DNA from: a virus
Strand: one strand, 5' to 3'
Length of the DNA stretch: 25,822 nucleotides
Virus record (IMG/VR): IMGVR_UViG_3300042473_000227
Span: 1-25,822 of that record
Positions 1-9,052 of this stretch are shown piece by piece. The notes beneath the pieces are model-generated. The model did not search any database and had not been told where the DNA came from. It saw only the letters and a list, made by a program, of their open reading frames with translations. Position numbers and translations under genes: made by a program. How positions within the stretch are numbered: the stretch's first letter is position 1; each line of letters starts with the position of its first letter.

Positions 1-1409
1 TAAATGCTGAAGGATCACCAAATAGACTTAAAGTACCAAACTTTGATTCAAATGGTAAGATTTTAAATTATACAATAACAAAAAGAGAAGTTGTTGTTAA
101 TGGAACAACAAAGGTGTTTAAGAGAGTTATCACACCAAACGACGTAAAACCTTATTTTGAATTATTCTTACCAGAAAAAAATGTTTTGGGAATTACAAGT
201 GTTTTATTAAAAGATGGTACACAATACACTACAATACCTGAACCTCAAGAATTTCTTGGATTGGACAATAGATGGTATGAGGTTAAAGCGTTGGCTGAAG
301 ACCGAGTATTCATTGAAGACCCAACAAAGGTTTCAGATCAACCTGGTGTTAAAGTAGGTAAATATATTACAACAAATACTAAATTTATTAGTGAATACAC
401 ACCAGAGGGTTATCTAAAAATGACGTTTGGTGGTGGTAATGTTTCGGCCGAAGAACAATTACGGGAATTTGCAAGAACAGGAAACTCGTTTGATTTAAAC
501 AAATACTCAAACAACTTAGCATTAGGTGCGGCACTGAAGTCAAACTCTACTTTGTTTATACAATACAGAATAGGTGGTGGACAATCAACAAACCTTGGAT
601 CAAATGTAATCACACAGATTGGTACCGTTTCATTTTTTGTCAATGGACCATCAGAAACGATTAATAAAAGTGTTATTAATACATTAAGATGTAATAACGT
701 GACCGCTGCGATAGGTGGGGCGAACGCACCAACAACTGAAGATGTGAGACAGATGGTTTCGTTTAATTTTGCGGCACAAAATAGAGCGGTAACAATTAAT
801 GACTATGAATCAATAATAAAAACAATGCCGTCACAATTTGGTGCTCCAGCAAAAGTTGCGATAACTGAAGAAAACAATAAGATAAAAGTTAAAATGTTGT
901 CTTATGATAGTAATGGTAATTTAACCGACACTATATCAAACACACTAAAAAGTAATTTATCAAATTATTTATCAAACTATAGAATGATAAATGATTATAT
1001 CTCAATTGAGAGTGCAAACCCAATTGATTTATCTGTTGATGTTGATGTTGTATTAGATGCAACACAAAACCAAGGTGCTATCATATCAAAATTAATTAAT
1101 ATTGTAACAACATTCTTTAGTCCAACAAATAGACAATTAGGACAAAACGTTAACGTATCTGAATTAAGAAGAATAATCCAGAACGAAAATGGAATTGTAA
1201 GTATTTCGGATTTAAGGTTTTTTAATAAGGTTGGGGGACAATATTCGTCATATCAGACATCACAAAGATATTCGGATTTATTAACAAAACAAATTGAATT
1301 AATAAATGATACGATATTTGCTGAACCAACACAAACTTATCAAGTTAGGTTTCCGAATAAAGACATTAACGTTAGGGTGATAAACTTAAAAACTGTGAAT
1401 TTTTCATAA
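1..1409 (+). CDS. Baseplate wedge protein, T4 gp6-like / baseplate J family (5' partial)
   Basis: The reading frame is open to the left edge: codons from base 3 read without a stop into the first conventional start (GTG at 114), and the sequence there (VPNFDSNGKILNYTITKREV) is protein-like. The gene therefore starts before the window, and 114 is not its true start. The visible 468 residues include a segment typical of gp6/baseplate J proteins, AVTINDYESIIKTMPSQFG, in the place where the family has a 'ra.t..Dy..ii...fp' motif. The C-terminal half (VDVDVVLDATQNQGAIISKL, then NVSELRRIIQNENGIVSISD) matches the usual end of the family, where a short alpha/beta domain precedes the stop. In T4, gp6 dimers form the inner iris of the baseplate wedge. 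The next gene starts 11 bp downstream. The family call is from motif recognition; the T4-like role is inferred. Confidence 0.82.
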   Translation, partial: NAEGSPNRLKVPNFDSNGKILNYTITKREVVVNGTTKVFKRVITPNDVKPYFELFLPEKNVLGITSVLLKDGTQYTTIPEPQEFLGLDNRWYEVKALAEDRVFIEDPTKVSDQPGVKVGKYITTNTKFISEYTPEGYLKMTFGGGNVSAEEQLREFARTGNSFDLNKYSNNLALGAALKSNSTLFIQYRIGGGQSTNLGSNVITQIGTVSFFVNGPSETINKSVINTLRCNNVTAAIGGANAPTTEDVRQMVSFNFAAQNRAVTINDYESIIKTMPSQFGAPAKVAITEENNKIKVKMLSYDSNGNLTDTISNTLKSNLSNYLSNYRMINDYISIESANPIDLSVDVDVVLDATQNQGAIISKLINIVTTFFSPTNRQLGQNVNVSELRRIIQNENGIVSISDLRFFNKVGGQYSSYQTSQRYSDLLTKQIELINDTIFAEPTQTYQVRFPNKDINVRVINLKTVNFS

Positions 1410-1417
1410 TATTTATT
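1410..1417 (+). promoter_or_regulatory. TATTTAT-type element upstream of the 1421 gene
   Basis: TATTTATT begins directly after the TAA of the baseplate gene and ends 3 nt before the ATG at 1421. It is the closest of six such elements to its start codon. If it is a promoter core, the transcript would be nearly leaderless for this gene, which argues that it may instead mark RNA processing. The function is unproven. Confidence 0.3.
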
Positions 1418-1420
1418 GAT

Positions 1421-1852
1421 ATGAAAATACTAATAACCGAAAATCAATATAAATTAATTAAAGAAAATATATCTTTAAAAGAAAAATTAAAGGACTTAAT
1501 CAAAAAGGTTGGTTTTGAGTCTGTAACAAAGATTGTTGGATCCTTGGATAAAACGTTTGAGATCTTTGACATCAAAGAACCGATGGATTTCTTAAATTTA
1601 TTTAATGATCTAGAATCTGTTCAGAGTGAGGAATATGGTGATTATATGTTATATCGTTATAAAAAAGGACATAATTTTATGATTTACGATAGAGAAAATG
1701 AGGTTGTTTATATCCATCATGATGAAATCTGGTCATTTTTGGAAGACAAATTTGGTCTTAACTACTCTGAAACACAGGAACTTACAAAGAGATGGTTGGA
1801 TGAGGCCTACAATTTAAGGGGAGTCACACCAAAAGGGCCTTATTCGTTCTAG
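1421..1852 (+). CDS. Small uncharacterised phage protein (143 aa)
   Basis: I do not recognise a family. The protein is charged, soluble and mostly helical in appearance. The N-terminus (MKILITENQYKLIKEN) is followed by a Lys/Glu-rich helix to about residue 35. An acidic and aromatic middle contains YGDYMLYRYKKGHNFMIYD, and the C-terminus ends in KRWLDEAYNLRGVTPKG. There is no signal peptide or membrane segment. It sits alone between the gp6-like gene and a 166-bp gap, so it could be a minor structural protein, chaperone or regulator. It is the only gene in the window ending in TAG; the others end in TAA, apart from one TGA. The codons for its last 20 residues are partly duplicated just after the stop, in the same frame. 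Coding status rests on frame length, the clear start and protein-like composition. Confidence 0.72.
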   Translation: MKILITENQYKLIKENISLKEKLKDLIKKVGFESVTKIVGSLDKTFEIFDIKEPMDFLNLFNDLESVQSEEYGDYMLYRYKKGHNFMIYDRENEVVYIHHDEIWSFLEDKFGLNYSETQELTKRWLDEAYNLRGVTPKGPYSF

Positions 1853-1893
1853 AGAAAAAGGTTGGATGAGGTCTACAATTTAAGGGGTGTCAC
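1795..1893 (+). repeat. Direct repeat pair, 33 bp each, 66-bp period
   Basis: Bases 1795-1827, inside the end of the 143-residue gene, match 1861-1893 after its stop at 31 of 33 positions by eye. The offset is exactly 66 bp (22 codons), so both copies are in one frame. Copy 1 encodes LDEAYNLRGVT and copy 2 would encode LDEVYNLRGVT, with the TAG at 1850-1852 between them. Copy 2 looks like the remnant of a partial tandem duplication or of a lost paralogue. Confidence 0.8.
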
Positions 1894-1907
1894 CGTCTAT
1901 TGTAATA

Positions 1908-1936
1908 TTTCCACAAAAATGTCTTTTTTGTGGAAA
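1908..1936. other. Intergenic 12-bp hairpin (possible terminator)
   Basis: The arms TTTCCACAAAAA (1908-1919) and TTTTTGTGGAAA (1925-1936) pair perfectly around a 5-nt loop, TGTCT. No T-tract follows on either strand, so a standard intrinsic terminator is not well supported. The hairpin lies in the longest gap of the window, between the 143-residue gene and the long structural block. It may end or protect the upstream transcript. Confidence 0.5.
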
Positions 1937-1993
1937 AAACACAAACTTTTACTTTTTCACAAATAAGATTATTCTTTGAAAATAGGAAATAAA

Positions 1994-2014
1994 CTATTTA
2001 TCAAAAAAGAAGGA
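1994..2014 (+). promoter_or_regulatory. CTATTTAT element and strong ribosome binding site before the 2019 gene
   Basis: CTATTTAT (1994-2001) is followed by AAGAAGGA (2007-2014), which ends 4 nt before the ATG at 2019. The purine run is a good Shine-Dalgarno match and fixes this start. The AT element recurs in front of five other genes in the window; its role as a promoter is inferred. Confidence 0.4.
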
Positions 2015-2018
2015 ATTA

Positions 2019-5000
2019 ATGCCCAAGTCATATAGAATAAGAACCGAGATTGGTCAAGACAAGTACGTAAATGTCAAATTAGAACAAGATTTTGAACAAT
2101 TAGAAATATTATCACTTAAAATAAACGAATCTGATATATACACTAGAGTTTGTTCGGATTATGGTGTTATTGTTGGTCGTGTTTTGGTTAATGGTGGGTT
2201 TGGAGTACCAAACGCAAAAGTATCGGTTTTTATACCGTTATCAGATGAGGATGAGTTAAACCCATTGATTTCTGAATTATACCCATATAAAAATTTAACT
2301 GATTTAAATGAAGATGGTTATAGATATAATTTATTACCAAAAGACCCCTCTTATACAACACATGCAGCAACAGGGACGTTTCCAACAAGGGATGAAGTTC
2401 TGTTAGACCAATCGTACATTGAGGTGTATGACAAATATTATAAATTTACGGTTAAAACAAATGAAAGTGGTGACTATATGATATTTGGTGTTCCAACGGG
2501 AACTCAAACAATTGTTATGGATGTTGATTTATCTGACATAGGTTGTTTTTCATTAACACCACAAGATTTAATTGACTCTGGCGTTGCCAACCCATCACAA
2601 GTTAATGGAAACACTTTTAAAACCTCAACAAATTTAAATGAGTTACCACAAATTAAAACTTTAAATAAGATTACTGAAATCGCACCATTTTGGGGTGATG
2701 CTGACATTTGTCAATTTGGTATAAATCGTCTTGATTTTGACTTAACCGCCGAAGCGAATATAAAAATTGAACCAACCGCGATTTTTATGGGATCGTTAGT
2801 ATCAACATCTGATGAGGATTCTGTTAAACGTAATTGTAAACCAAAAAACAACACTGGGAATATGTGTGACTTAGTCACCGGTCCAGGACAAATTTTAACA
2901 ATAAGACAAACTATATTCCCAGACCAAAATAATGAACCAATACTTGAACAATATAAACTAGACGAGGATGGTAAAGTAATTGATGATAATGGAACTTGGT
3001 TGATTAGTGTTCCAATGAATTTAGATTATGTTATAACTAATGAATTTGGACAACAAGTCATTTCAAGTGACCCAAAAAAAGGAATACCAACAAAGGGAAA
3101 ATATAGATTTAAAATTAAATGGCAAAATGAACAAGGGTTACAAAATGATTTTTTACGTGGTAACTTTTTAGTACCAAATGTTAAAGAACACGGATGGACT
3201 AACCCCAACTTAGACCCATTTAACCCCGCAAACACAACACCATTACAAGTCCAAATACCAATAGGATCGTTAACAGGAACAACAGTTATTACACAAAATG
3301 GTGGTCTTCTATTGGAAGATACGATAAATTCGCAAAATTATAGTATAGTAATAAATGGAAACCCGTATTATGGTGACACAACTTTAATACCAGTATCAAT
3401 TGGTGACACTATACAGATAGTATCAAATCCTATTGACGATACACAACAACAAACGTTCAATTATACTGTTTTACAACAAGATTATTACGATGTATTAAGA
3501 TCATATGCTTTTAGTTTAGATTGGGATGATTATGTTGACAAACAAGCGGCAATAAATTGCGAAGACACATTTTATGAATTTAATTACAATAAGGTATATA
3601 CTATTAGTTCATTTATTGACCGATATAAAAATGGTAAAGGTAGATCACGACATTTAGGTATAAAAGAAATAACAGATAGAGCCTGTCAGAGTGAGAACAA
3701 TAAATTCCCTGTTAATGATTTACAGAGAAATTTTGATTTTATTGAGTTTGTTGTTAGTATTTTACTTTTTATTTTAAAATACCCACTAATAATATTATTA
3801 TCTTTAGGTCATTTTATCGCATTAATATGGCCAGTATTTAAGTGGTTAATATTAGTTTTAATACCATTACTATTAATATACTTAATAGTTCAAGCGGTTA
3901 GTAATGTTGCTGGAGCAGTACCATTTGCTTTAGGTCAATTATTAGGAAATTCACTTGCGATTATTATATATAGTGGATTATTAGTGTTTTTTTTCGCGAA
4001 AATTGCACCTAAAATAATATCAAAAAAAGGGTTTTCACGTATTGCATTACCAATGATTTCATATCCTGACTGTGATGCTTGTCCTTGTGAAGATAGATCG
4101 GCGGACTTTGATGAGGTTGAAAGTTTTAGTCCTGGTGGTGAGGGTAATACGTCACAATTAGCGGACGTTAGTTCATCAACTAGTTATAGTTGTGGTAGAA
4201 ACGACTTAACAAATAAAAATCCTAATATTGATAAGTTTTATAATAATTGTGACGACCTTGACGACAATTCACAAGTTGTTGCAATACAAGATGCGACAAG
4301 TCATTATTACCAAATGTTCGCGGGTGTTGACGATCCTGATGTGTCTTGGAGACGAGGTTCTAGATCGTTTATTACTAAAAGTAGTGATTGTGGTTCGGGT
4401 AGTAGTGAATTTGGTTATCCAGTTACAGAACCTTGGGCACAAAAGTTAAATTCTTTTAATCTTAGGGATAAATACTTTAATGGTATCAACCAAATAACAA
4501 CAAGTGTAAATGGATCCAATGAATTTATGGATCAAGTTGTTGTGTTAATTGGTGACCCTGGTATGAATTCCGCGTTCCAAAGTGGGGATATAGTAACATT
4601 CCAAGATCCAAATCTATCATCAGATTTAATAAGATTAACTGGTTTAACAGATACCAATGGAGATTCAATAACAAATGAATTTGGAACATCATCAATAACT
4701 GGTGTAACACAAACAGGTTTAACAATCTCAAAGACAATTTTTTACGCTAATCCGAACGACCCAAACACTAGTATACCTGTTACAATACCGATAATCCAAA
4801 CTGGTAATACAAAAACAAATTATAATTTTGTTGCGGACACGGAGTACTTCCAAGTTATAACAGGGTTAACCGTACAACAATATTTAAATTTATCACCAGA
4901 TTTTACACAACAAGGTCAATTCCCAAGTGAATATTTATATCATAGAATTAGATACACATATAACAAATGGGTTGCGGTTGGTGGTAATAATCGTAGTCAG

Positions 5001-7316
5001 AGTTGGTTGGCATTAGGGACACAATGTAATCTTTGGAACCAAACAAATATAACAATCTTAGTCAGAGGTGTTGACCCATATACAAATAGACAAGACATAA
5101 CGTATGGTATCGGTAAGTTATTTGGTAAAAACCACAACGACATACAAGTAAATGGTAATTTTAAATTGAATTACCCGATAAGAGGATATTCAAATGGGTT
5201 AAAACCTGTGGAACATAATACGACAGATAATACACCAATAACATCAGGTGTTGACCGAAGTAATTATTACCCTTCCTTTACCTTTGCACCAGATACAACA
5301 TTGTTTGCCCAATATCAAAATAGCAACTCACGATTACCGTATTATTATTTATCAACAGATAGTAATAATTCAGGATTGTCGTCATACACACCAGCACCAA
5401 CAACAACATTACCACTAACAAATAGTATAATTAACTTACAAAGTAGGTTAACGGCAAACACTAACTTGATGTTACCGTTTCAAAACTCATACTCAAACCC
5501 AAGTGGATTACTTAACGATCAGTACGAAGATTCATCATCAAACTTAGCGGGTGGACCATTGATATCACAACCACAACAATATTATGTTGGTGGTGGTTCA
5601 TTTTTATTATCAAATACATTGAGAAGTGATTTTTTAGCTGGTCCGGGATCATATAACACACAACCAAAATGGTGGGTTTATTCACCTGGATACCACACCT
5701 ATACATCACTAACTGGTGTTAATTTTAACAACCCATTAGGTATTATTATGCGAAGTGATCGTTTACCGACCTCAACATCAACAGAGGGAACGTGTACAAC
5801 GTGTTCACCATCTGGAAATATAAATACTAGTTTTGCATTACATCAAAACAATGGTTTCACAATTTTTAAAATACCAGACACTGGAATTTTAGATGTGGGA
5901 ACAAACATTATCTCAGTCTCACCCGATCAAACAGGTAATATGCAAGACTTGGATTATACGGGAAGTGTCGGAACTTCAATTGTTAATTCATTAAGTTGTA
6001 GTGGTCTTGTTGAGTTACAATGTTATACTGGTAGTGGTATAAGTTTTGGTGTTGATACAAATTGCATCAACAATGATAAAGTTGAAGGTGGTTGTTATTA
6101 TTTATTAAATAAACCATATGTTGCAAACCTAGATGATGATATAAAATTATTCTTAGAATGGTCAACAAGATTTAGAATTAATTTTGCTGCTTGTAGAGGT
6201 GTTTTTAGTCATATGTTCCAAAATAATTGGATTAATGGTGTGTTATATATGCCATCATTTAATAAGGGAACAAATTTTAATATTTTTGGTCAAGTTACTA
6301 ACTACCAATATTGTGACGATATCGTTGTTTTTGATGATATTAGTAATAATTTTTATTACCGAAGTTCACCTTGGGATGGTAGTGATTTTATCGGTGCAAT
6401 ACCACCACCACCAACATCAGCAGTACCTGGTTTATTACCTGTTACACCAGATCCATCACAAAATACTAGACAAATACTATTCCCAACAACAATTATGGAT
6501 TTAGGTAAACGTGACGAATTTGTATCTGAAATATGTGCAAACCCTAATTTGTCCGGTGAGTATTTAGTTGATACATTACGAAGTACATCATATAATGATA
6601 ATTCTGATTTATTACAAATAGGTGTTATATCTAGGTTATTAAACTCAACTTGGTTACAACAATTATTTGGTGTTGGCGATGCGTCAGTAAACCAATTTTT
6701 CTCGCGTGACGGGGATAGAATTGATGGTGATTTCGCACAATCATTCTCAATAAACTCTGAATATGAAATTAACCCATTTATTTCTGGTAATTATCCAGAC
6801 TCACAAATTTACTTAGGTGAAGACGGTCCAGGAAACCCTGTTTTTGGTGTTTTTTATGATATGAATGAAGAGAAATATAAAAATAGAAAGGGTTTGAGTC
6901 CTGGAATTACAATATATAGTATTTCACCATTATTGACATATAACTATGGTTACCCAACAACACAAGACGTTCCAAACTATAAGTGGAAATTAAATTCGGT
7001 ATCTAGTATTTTTGGTAATGAGTTAAACAATTGGGAAACAAATGGACCATTCTTCCACAAGAAGTATCAAGATTTGGATAGTAATTCGGGGGATTACTTT
7101 ACAACACCAACATCTTCAGCACCTGATATTAATTTTGGTTTTATAACAAACTTTGCAACATCATACGATTTTAATTCACAAATGACACCAAACCCAATTG
7201 GTGGGACAGCAACACCATTTTTAGTTGGTGGACCAAACCATTTTTATTTTGGTTTAAAAAATGGGAAAACCGCACTAAACCGATTTATTACAAGATACAT
7301 AACAACTGAGGAATAA
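2019..7316 (+). CDS. Giant phage structural protein with carboxypeptidase-regulatory-like N-domain and central membrane block (1765 aa)
   Basis: This is the largest gene in the window and probably a virion, tail or baseplate-associated protein. Residues about 46-170 resemble a carboxypeptidase-regulatory/transthyretin-like beta domain: IVGRVLVNGGFGVPNAKVSV at 51-70, later TNESGDYMIFGVPTGTQTI, with a long insert between. Residues about 575-665 are strongly hydrophobic (for example FVVSILLFILKYPLIILLSL and WLILVLIPLLLIYLIVQAV), enough for three or four membrane-spanning segments. They are followed by a lysine-rich stretch and a CDACPC cluster (Cys 685, 688, 690). The remaining 1070 or so residues are Asn/Thr/Ser/Tyr-rich and beta-like, with scattered cysteines, and I do not recognise them. 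It shares a TAATG junction with the next gene. The membrane block is unusual in a protein of this kind. Placement in the virion is inferred from its neighbours. Confidence 0.85.
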   Translation: MPKSYRIRTEIGQDKYVNVKLEQDFEQLEILSLKINESDIYTRVCSDYGVIVGRVLVNGGFGVPNAKVSVFIPLSDEDELNPLISELYPYKNLTDLNEDGYRYNLLPKDPSYTTHAATGTFPTRDEVLLDQSYIEVYDKYYKFTVKTNESGDYMIFGVPTGTQTIVMDVDLSDIGCFSLTPQDLIDSGVANPSQVNGNTFKTSTNLNELPQIKTLNKITEIAPFWGDADICQFGINRLDFDLTAEANIKIEPTAIFMGSLVSTSDEDSVKRNCKPKNNTGNMCDLVTGPGQILTIRQTIFPDQNNEPILEQYKLDEDGKVIDDNGTWLISVPMNLDYVITNEFGQQVISSDPKKGIPTKGKYRFKIKWQNEQGLQNDFLRGNFLVPNVKEHGWTNPNLDPFNPANTTPLQVQIPIGSLTGTTVITQNGGLLLEDTINSQNYSIVINGNPYYGDTTLIPVSIGDTIQIVSNPIDDTQQQTFNYTVLQQDYYDVLRSYAFSLDWDDYVDKQAAINCEDTFYEFNYNKVYTISSFIDRYKNGKGRSRHLGIKEITDRACQSENNKFPVNDLQRNFDFIEFVVSILLFILKYPLIILLSLGHFIALIWPVFKWLILVLIPLLLIYLIVQAVSNVAGAVPFALGQLLGNSLAIIIYSGLLVFFFAKIAPKIISKKGFSRIALPMISYPDCDACPCEDRSADFDEVESFSPGGEGNTSQLADVSSSTSYSCGRNDLTNKNPNIDKFYNNCDDLDDNSQVVAIQDATSHYYQMFAGVDDPDVSWRRGSRSFITKSSDCGSGSSEFGYPVTEPWAQKLNSFNLRDKYFNGINQITTSVNGSNEFMDQVVVLIGDPGMNSAFQSGDIVTFQDPNLSSDLIRLTGLTDTNGDSITNEFGTSSITGVTQTGLTISKTIFYANPNDPNTSIPVTIPIIQTGNTKTNYNFVADTEYFQVITGLTVQQYLNLSPDFTQQGQFPSEYLYHRIRYTYNKWVAVGGNNRSQSWLALGTQCNLWNQTNITILVRGVDPYTNRQDITYGIGKLFGKNHNDIQVNGNFKLNYPIRGYSNGLKPVEHNTTDNTPITSGVDRSNYYPSFTFAPDTTLFAQYQNSNSRLPYYYLSTDSNNSGLSSYTPAPTTTLPLTNSIINLQSRLTANTNLMLPFQNSYSNPSGLLNDQYEDSSSNLAGGPLISQPQQYYVGGGSFLLSNTLRSDFLAGPGSYNTQPKWWVYSPGYHTYTSLTGVNFNNPLGIIMRSDRLPTSTSTEGTCTTCSPSGNINTSFALHQNNGFTIFKIPDTGILDVGTNIISVSPDQTGNMQDLDYTGSVGTSIVNSLSCSGLVELQCYTGSGISFGVDTNCINNDKVEGGCYYLLNKPYVANLDDDIKLFLEWSTRFRINFAACRGVFSHMFQNNWINGVLYMPSFNKGTNFNIFGQVTNYQYCDDIVVFDDISNNFYYRSSPWDGSDFIGAIPPPPTSAVPGLLPVTPDPSQNTRQILFPTTIMDLGKRDEFVSEICANPNLSGEYLVDTLRSTSYNDNSDLLQIGVISRLLNSTWLQQLFGVGDASVNQFFSRDGDRIDGDFAQSFSINSEYEINPFISGNYPDSQIYLGEDGPGNPVFGVFYDMNEEKYKNRKGLSPGITIYSISPLLTYNYGYPTTQDVPNYKWKLNSVSSIFGNELNNWETNGPFFHKKYQDLDSNSGDYFTTPTSSAPDINFGFITNFATSYDFNSQMTPNPIGGTATPFLVGGPNHFYFGLKNGKTALNRFITRYITTEE

Positions 7317-9052
7317 TGGGTATAGACAACACAACAACAATTGTTTTAGGTAGTGAAAGATTTAAATCATCACAGAACCAAAGTATTTCTTTAAATGTCC
7401 CATTAGAACAGACACATAAAGAATCGGTTGAGTATGATAGAAATGTTGATTTAAATCTACAAATAGTTTTTGATCAAGAACGTCAATCGTCAACGGTTTT
7501 TAGACCAACTTGTAAGTATAGTTTTATATTCCAAAACGAATTAACTGGAACAACAACATACAAACCATATAAAGATAATTTATTTTATACAAATAGTATT
7601 AACAATAAAATATCACAAATAACAAACCCCAATGTTGGTTGGGATGGTTATCCACAATACTTTGAATTTGATTTATTTAGAAATGATAATAATGTTTTAG
7701 GTTATACACAACCACCAAACAACCACATTAACTTTATAAACAAAAGTGCAACAACCTATAATTGGTCACATTACATAACATATGCGTTTGAGAGTGATTA
7801 TGATAAACAATTATATGCTATTGATCCCCAAACACAAGCGTCGTGGTATTGGTTAGCAAATGAGGGTATTCCATTTTATATTAAATTTGGTACTGATTTA
7901 AACGGAAATGAAATATCGTTTCAAACACCGATGAAACACGGATTAAATGTTGGTGAATTTGTTAAGTTACCTTTTAATTATAATGGTGTTGATATCTTTC
8001 AAGTAAGTAGTTTGGGTGACGTTGGTTATGGTAGTGATGTTTATATTTTTAATATTGATAACATTGGATATACTGGTACAACGTTTCAAACAGGTAACGT
8101 TGGTAATTTCAAACGAATAATTAATGACACAAATACTGGTGAAACAACTTCTAAATATTACGTTAGATTACATAAAGTATTAACAAACTCAGAATGTGCG
8201 GTATTAACCAAGGCTGGTTTTGAATTAAATAATTTTAGTACTAAAACAAAATTAGAAAAGGCGGTCTTAACACCCAATAACACTGAAAGAACTTCAATTA
8301 AAGATGGTAATCAAAGTTATACATTATCATTTAATTGTGATATAGATATTAATCCATTATTGGATAACCAAAAAAGACCAATTAGTGAACTATATTTTAC
8401 AACAATTTGGAGAGGTTATTTTGGTTGGACAAAAGACTTAAAACAAGGTTTTGATTTTAACGTACCATTAATTAATGGGTTAACAAATCCTTGGTGGGAT
8501 CAAACAAACCCCCTCTCATCAACTGGTGTTTTGCAATCATCGTATAATTCAAATACACAACCACCAATAGGTCCATTTTATTATAATGAATTATTAACGA
8601 TTGGTGATATTATTGATGGGGCGTATTGTGAATGGAATGATTATGATCAAACTGAACGTGTTATATCTGAAACGAATCATAAAATAACATTTAACGTTAG
8701 TCATTTTAATGTTCCTTCATTAATGTTATCAACAAATCCATTAGGTTACTATTATAAACCACATTCACCATTAAAAATTAGGGCATTCTCGGATTATATT
8801 GAGGAAGCACCAGCGAGTGGTGTTATTGGGATTCCTAATTACGCATTTTATTCAAATTTATCAAATAGTTTTAGATGGCGGGATATGTATCCATATGGGT
8901 ATATTGATACTGCAGATATTGGTGTTGATTATCCGTTTTTAAACGGTAAACATTATCCATATGATAATTATATTTTTAGGTTATACCCAGAGGGTATTGG
9001 ACTACAAAACATAAGTGAAATTGAAATACCAACAACAGATGAGTGTGAATAA
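7316..9052 (+). CDS. Uncharacterised phage structural protein (578 aa)
   Basis: The ATG overlaps the stop of the 1765-residue gene by one base (TAATG), so translation is probably coupled. No family is recognised. The protein is rich in Asn, Thr, Tyr, Phe and Trp, with few charged helices, which suggests a beta-structured virion component. Two tracts stand out. An internal segment (EISFQTPMKHGLNVGEFVKL) is seen by eye to resemble loading or collar regions of other phage beta-proteins, but not strongly enough to name. A C-terminal aromatic region contains FRWRDMYPYGYIDTADIG. There is no signal peptide and no membrane segment. It lies inside the baseplate-to-fibre block, so a tail-associated role is the best inference. 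The next gene starts inside its last codons. Confidence 0.8.
   Translation: MGIDNTTTIVLGSERFKSSQNQSISLNVPLEQTHKESVEYDRNVDLNLQIVFDQERQSSTVFRPTCKYSFIFQNELTGTTTYKPYKDNLFYTNSINNKISQITNPNVGWDGYPQYFEFDLFRNDNNVLGYTQPPNNHINFINKSATTYNWSHYITYAFESDYDKQLYAIDPQTQASWYWLANEGIPFYIKFGTDLNGNEISFQTPMKHGLNVGEFVKLPFNYNGVDIFQVSSLGDVGYGSDVYIFNIDNIGYTGTTFQTGNVGNFKRIINDTNTGETTSKYYVRLHKVLTNSECAVLTKAGFELNNFSTKTKLEKAVLTPNNTERTSIKDGNQSYTLSFNCDIDINPLLDNQKRPISELYFTTIWRGYFGWTKDLKQGFDFNVPLINGLTNPWWDQTNPLSSTGVLQSSYNSNTQPPIGPFYYNELLTIGDIIDGAYCEWNDYDQTERVISETNHKITFNVSHFNVPSLMLSTNPLGYYYKPHSPLKIRAFSDYIEEAPASGVIGIPNYAFYSNLSNSFRWRDMYPYGYIDTADIGVDYPFLNGKHYPYDNYIFRLYPEGIGLQNISEIEIPTTDECE

Noticed and set aside
410-643. Minus-strand open frame inside the gp6-like gene, and similar ones near 3026-3235, 10210-10497, 11955-12314, 15881-16150 and 16397-16678
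   Set aside because: They lie wholly or almost wholly opposite strong plus-strand genes, have no recognisable protein motifs and no start signals. They arise from the codon bias of the genes on the other strand.
1850-1852. Recoding of TAG as an amino acid, as known in some Bacteroidota phages
   Set aside because: Only one gene ends at TAG and no long gene contains an in-frame TAG, so there is no general sign of recoding. Local readthrough at this one site is kept as a finding.
1853-2018. Small gene or homing element in the 166-bp gap
   Set aside because: Only the repeat copy, a hairpin and the upstream signals of the next gene are seen. The short open stretch after TAG has no own start or ribosome binding site.
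6184-6504. Plus-strand open frame overlapping the 1765-residue gene in another frame
   Set aside because: Its product is low-complexity, rich in Ile, Leu and His, as expected from an out-of-frame reading of Asn/Thr-rich codons. The main frame is continuous here.
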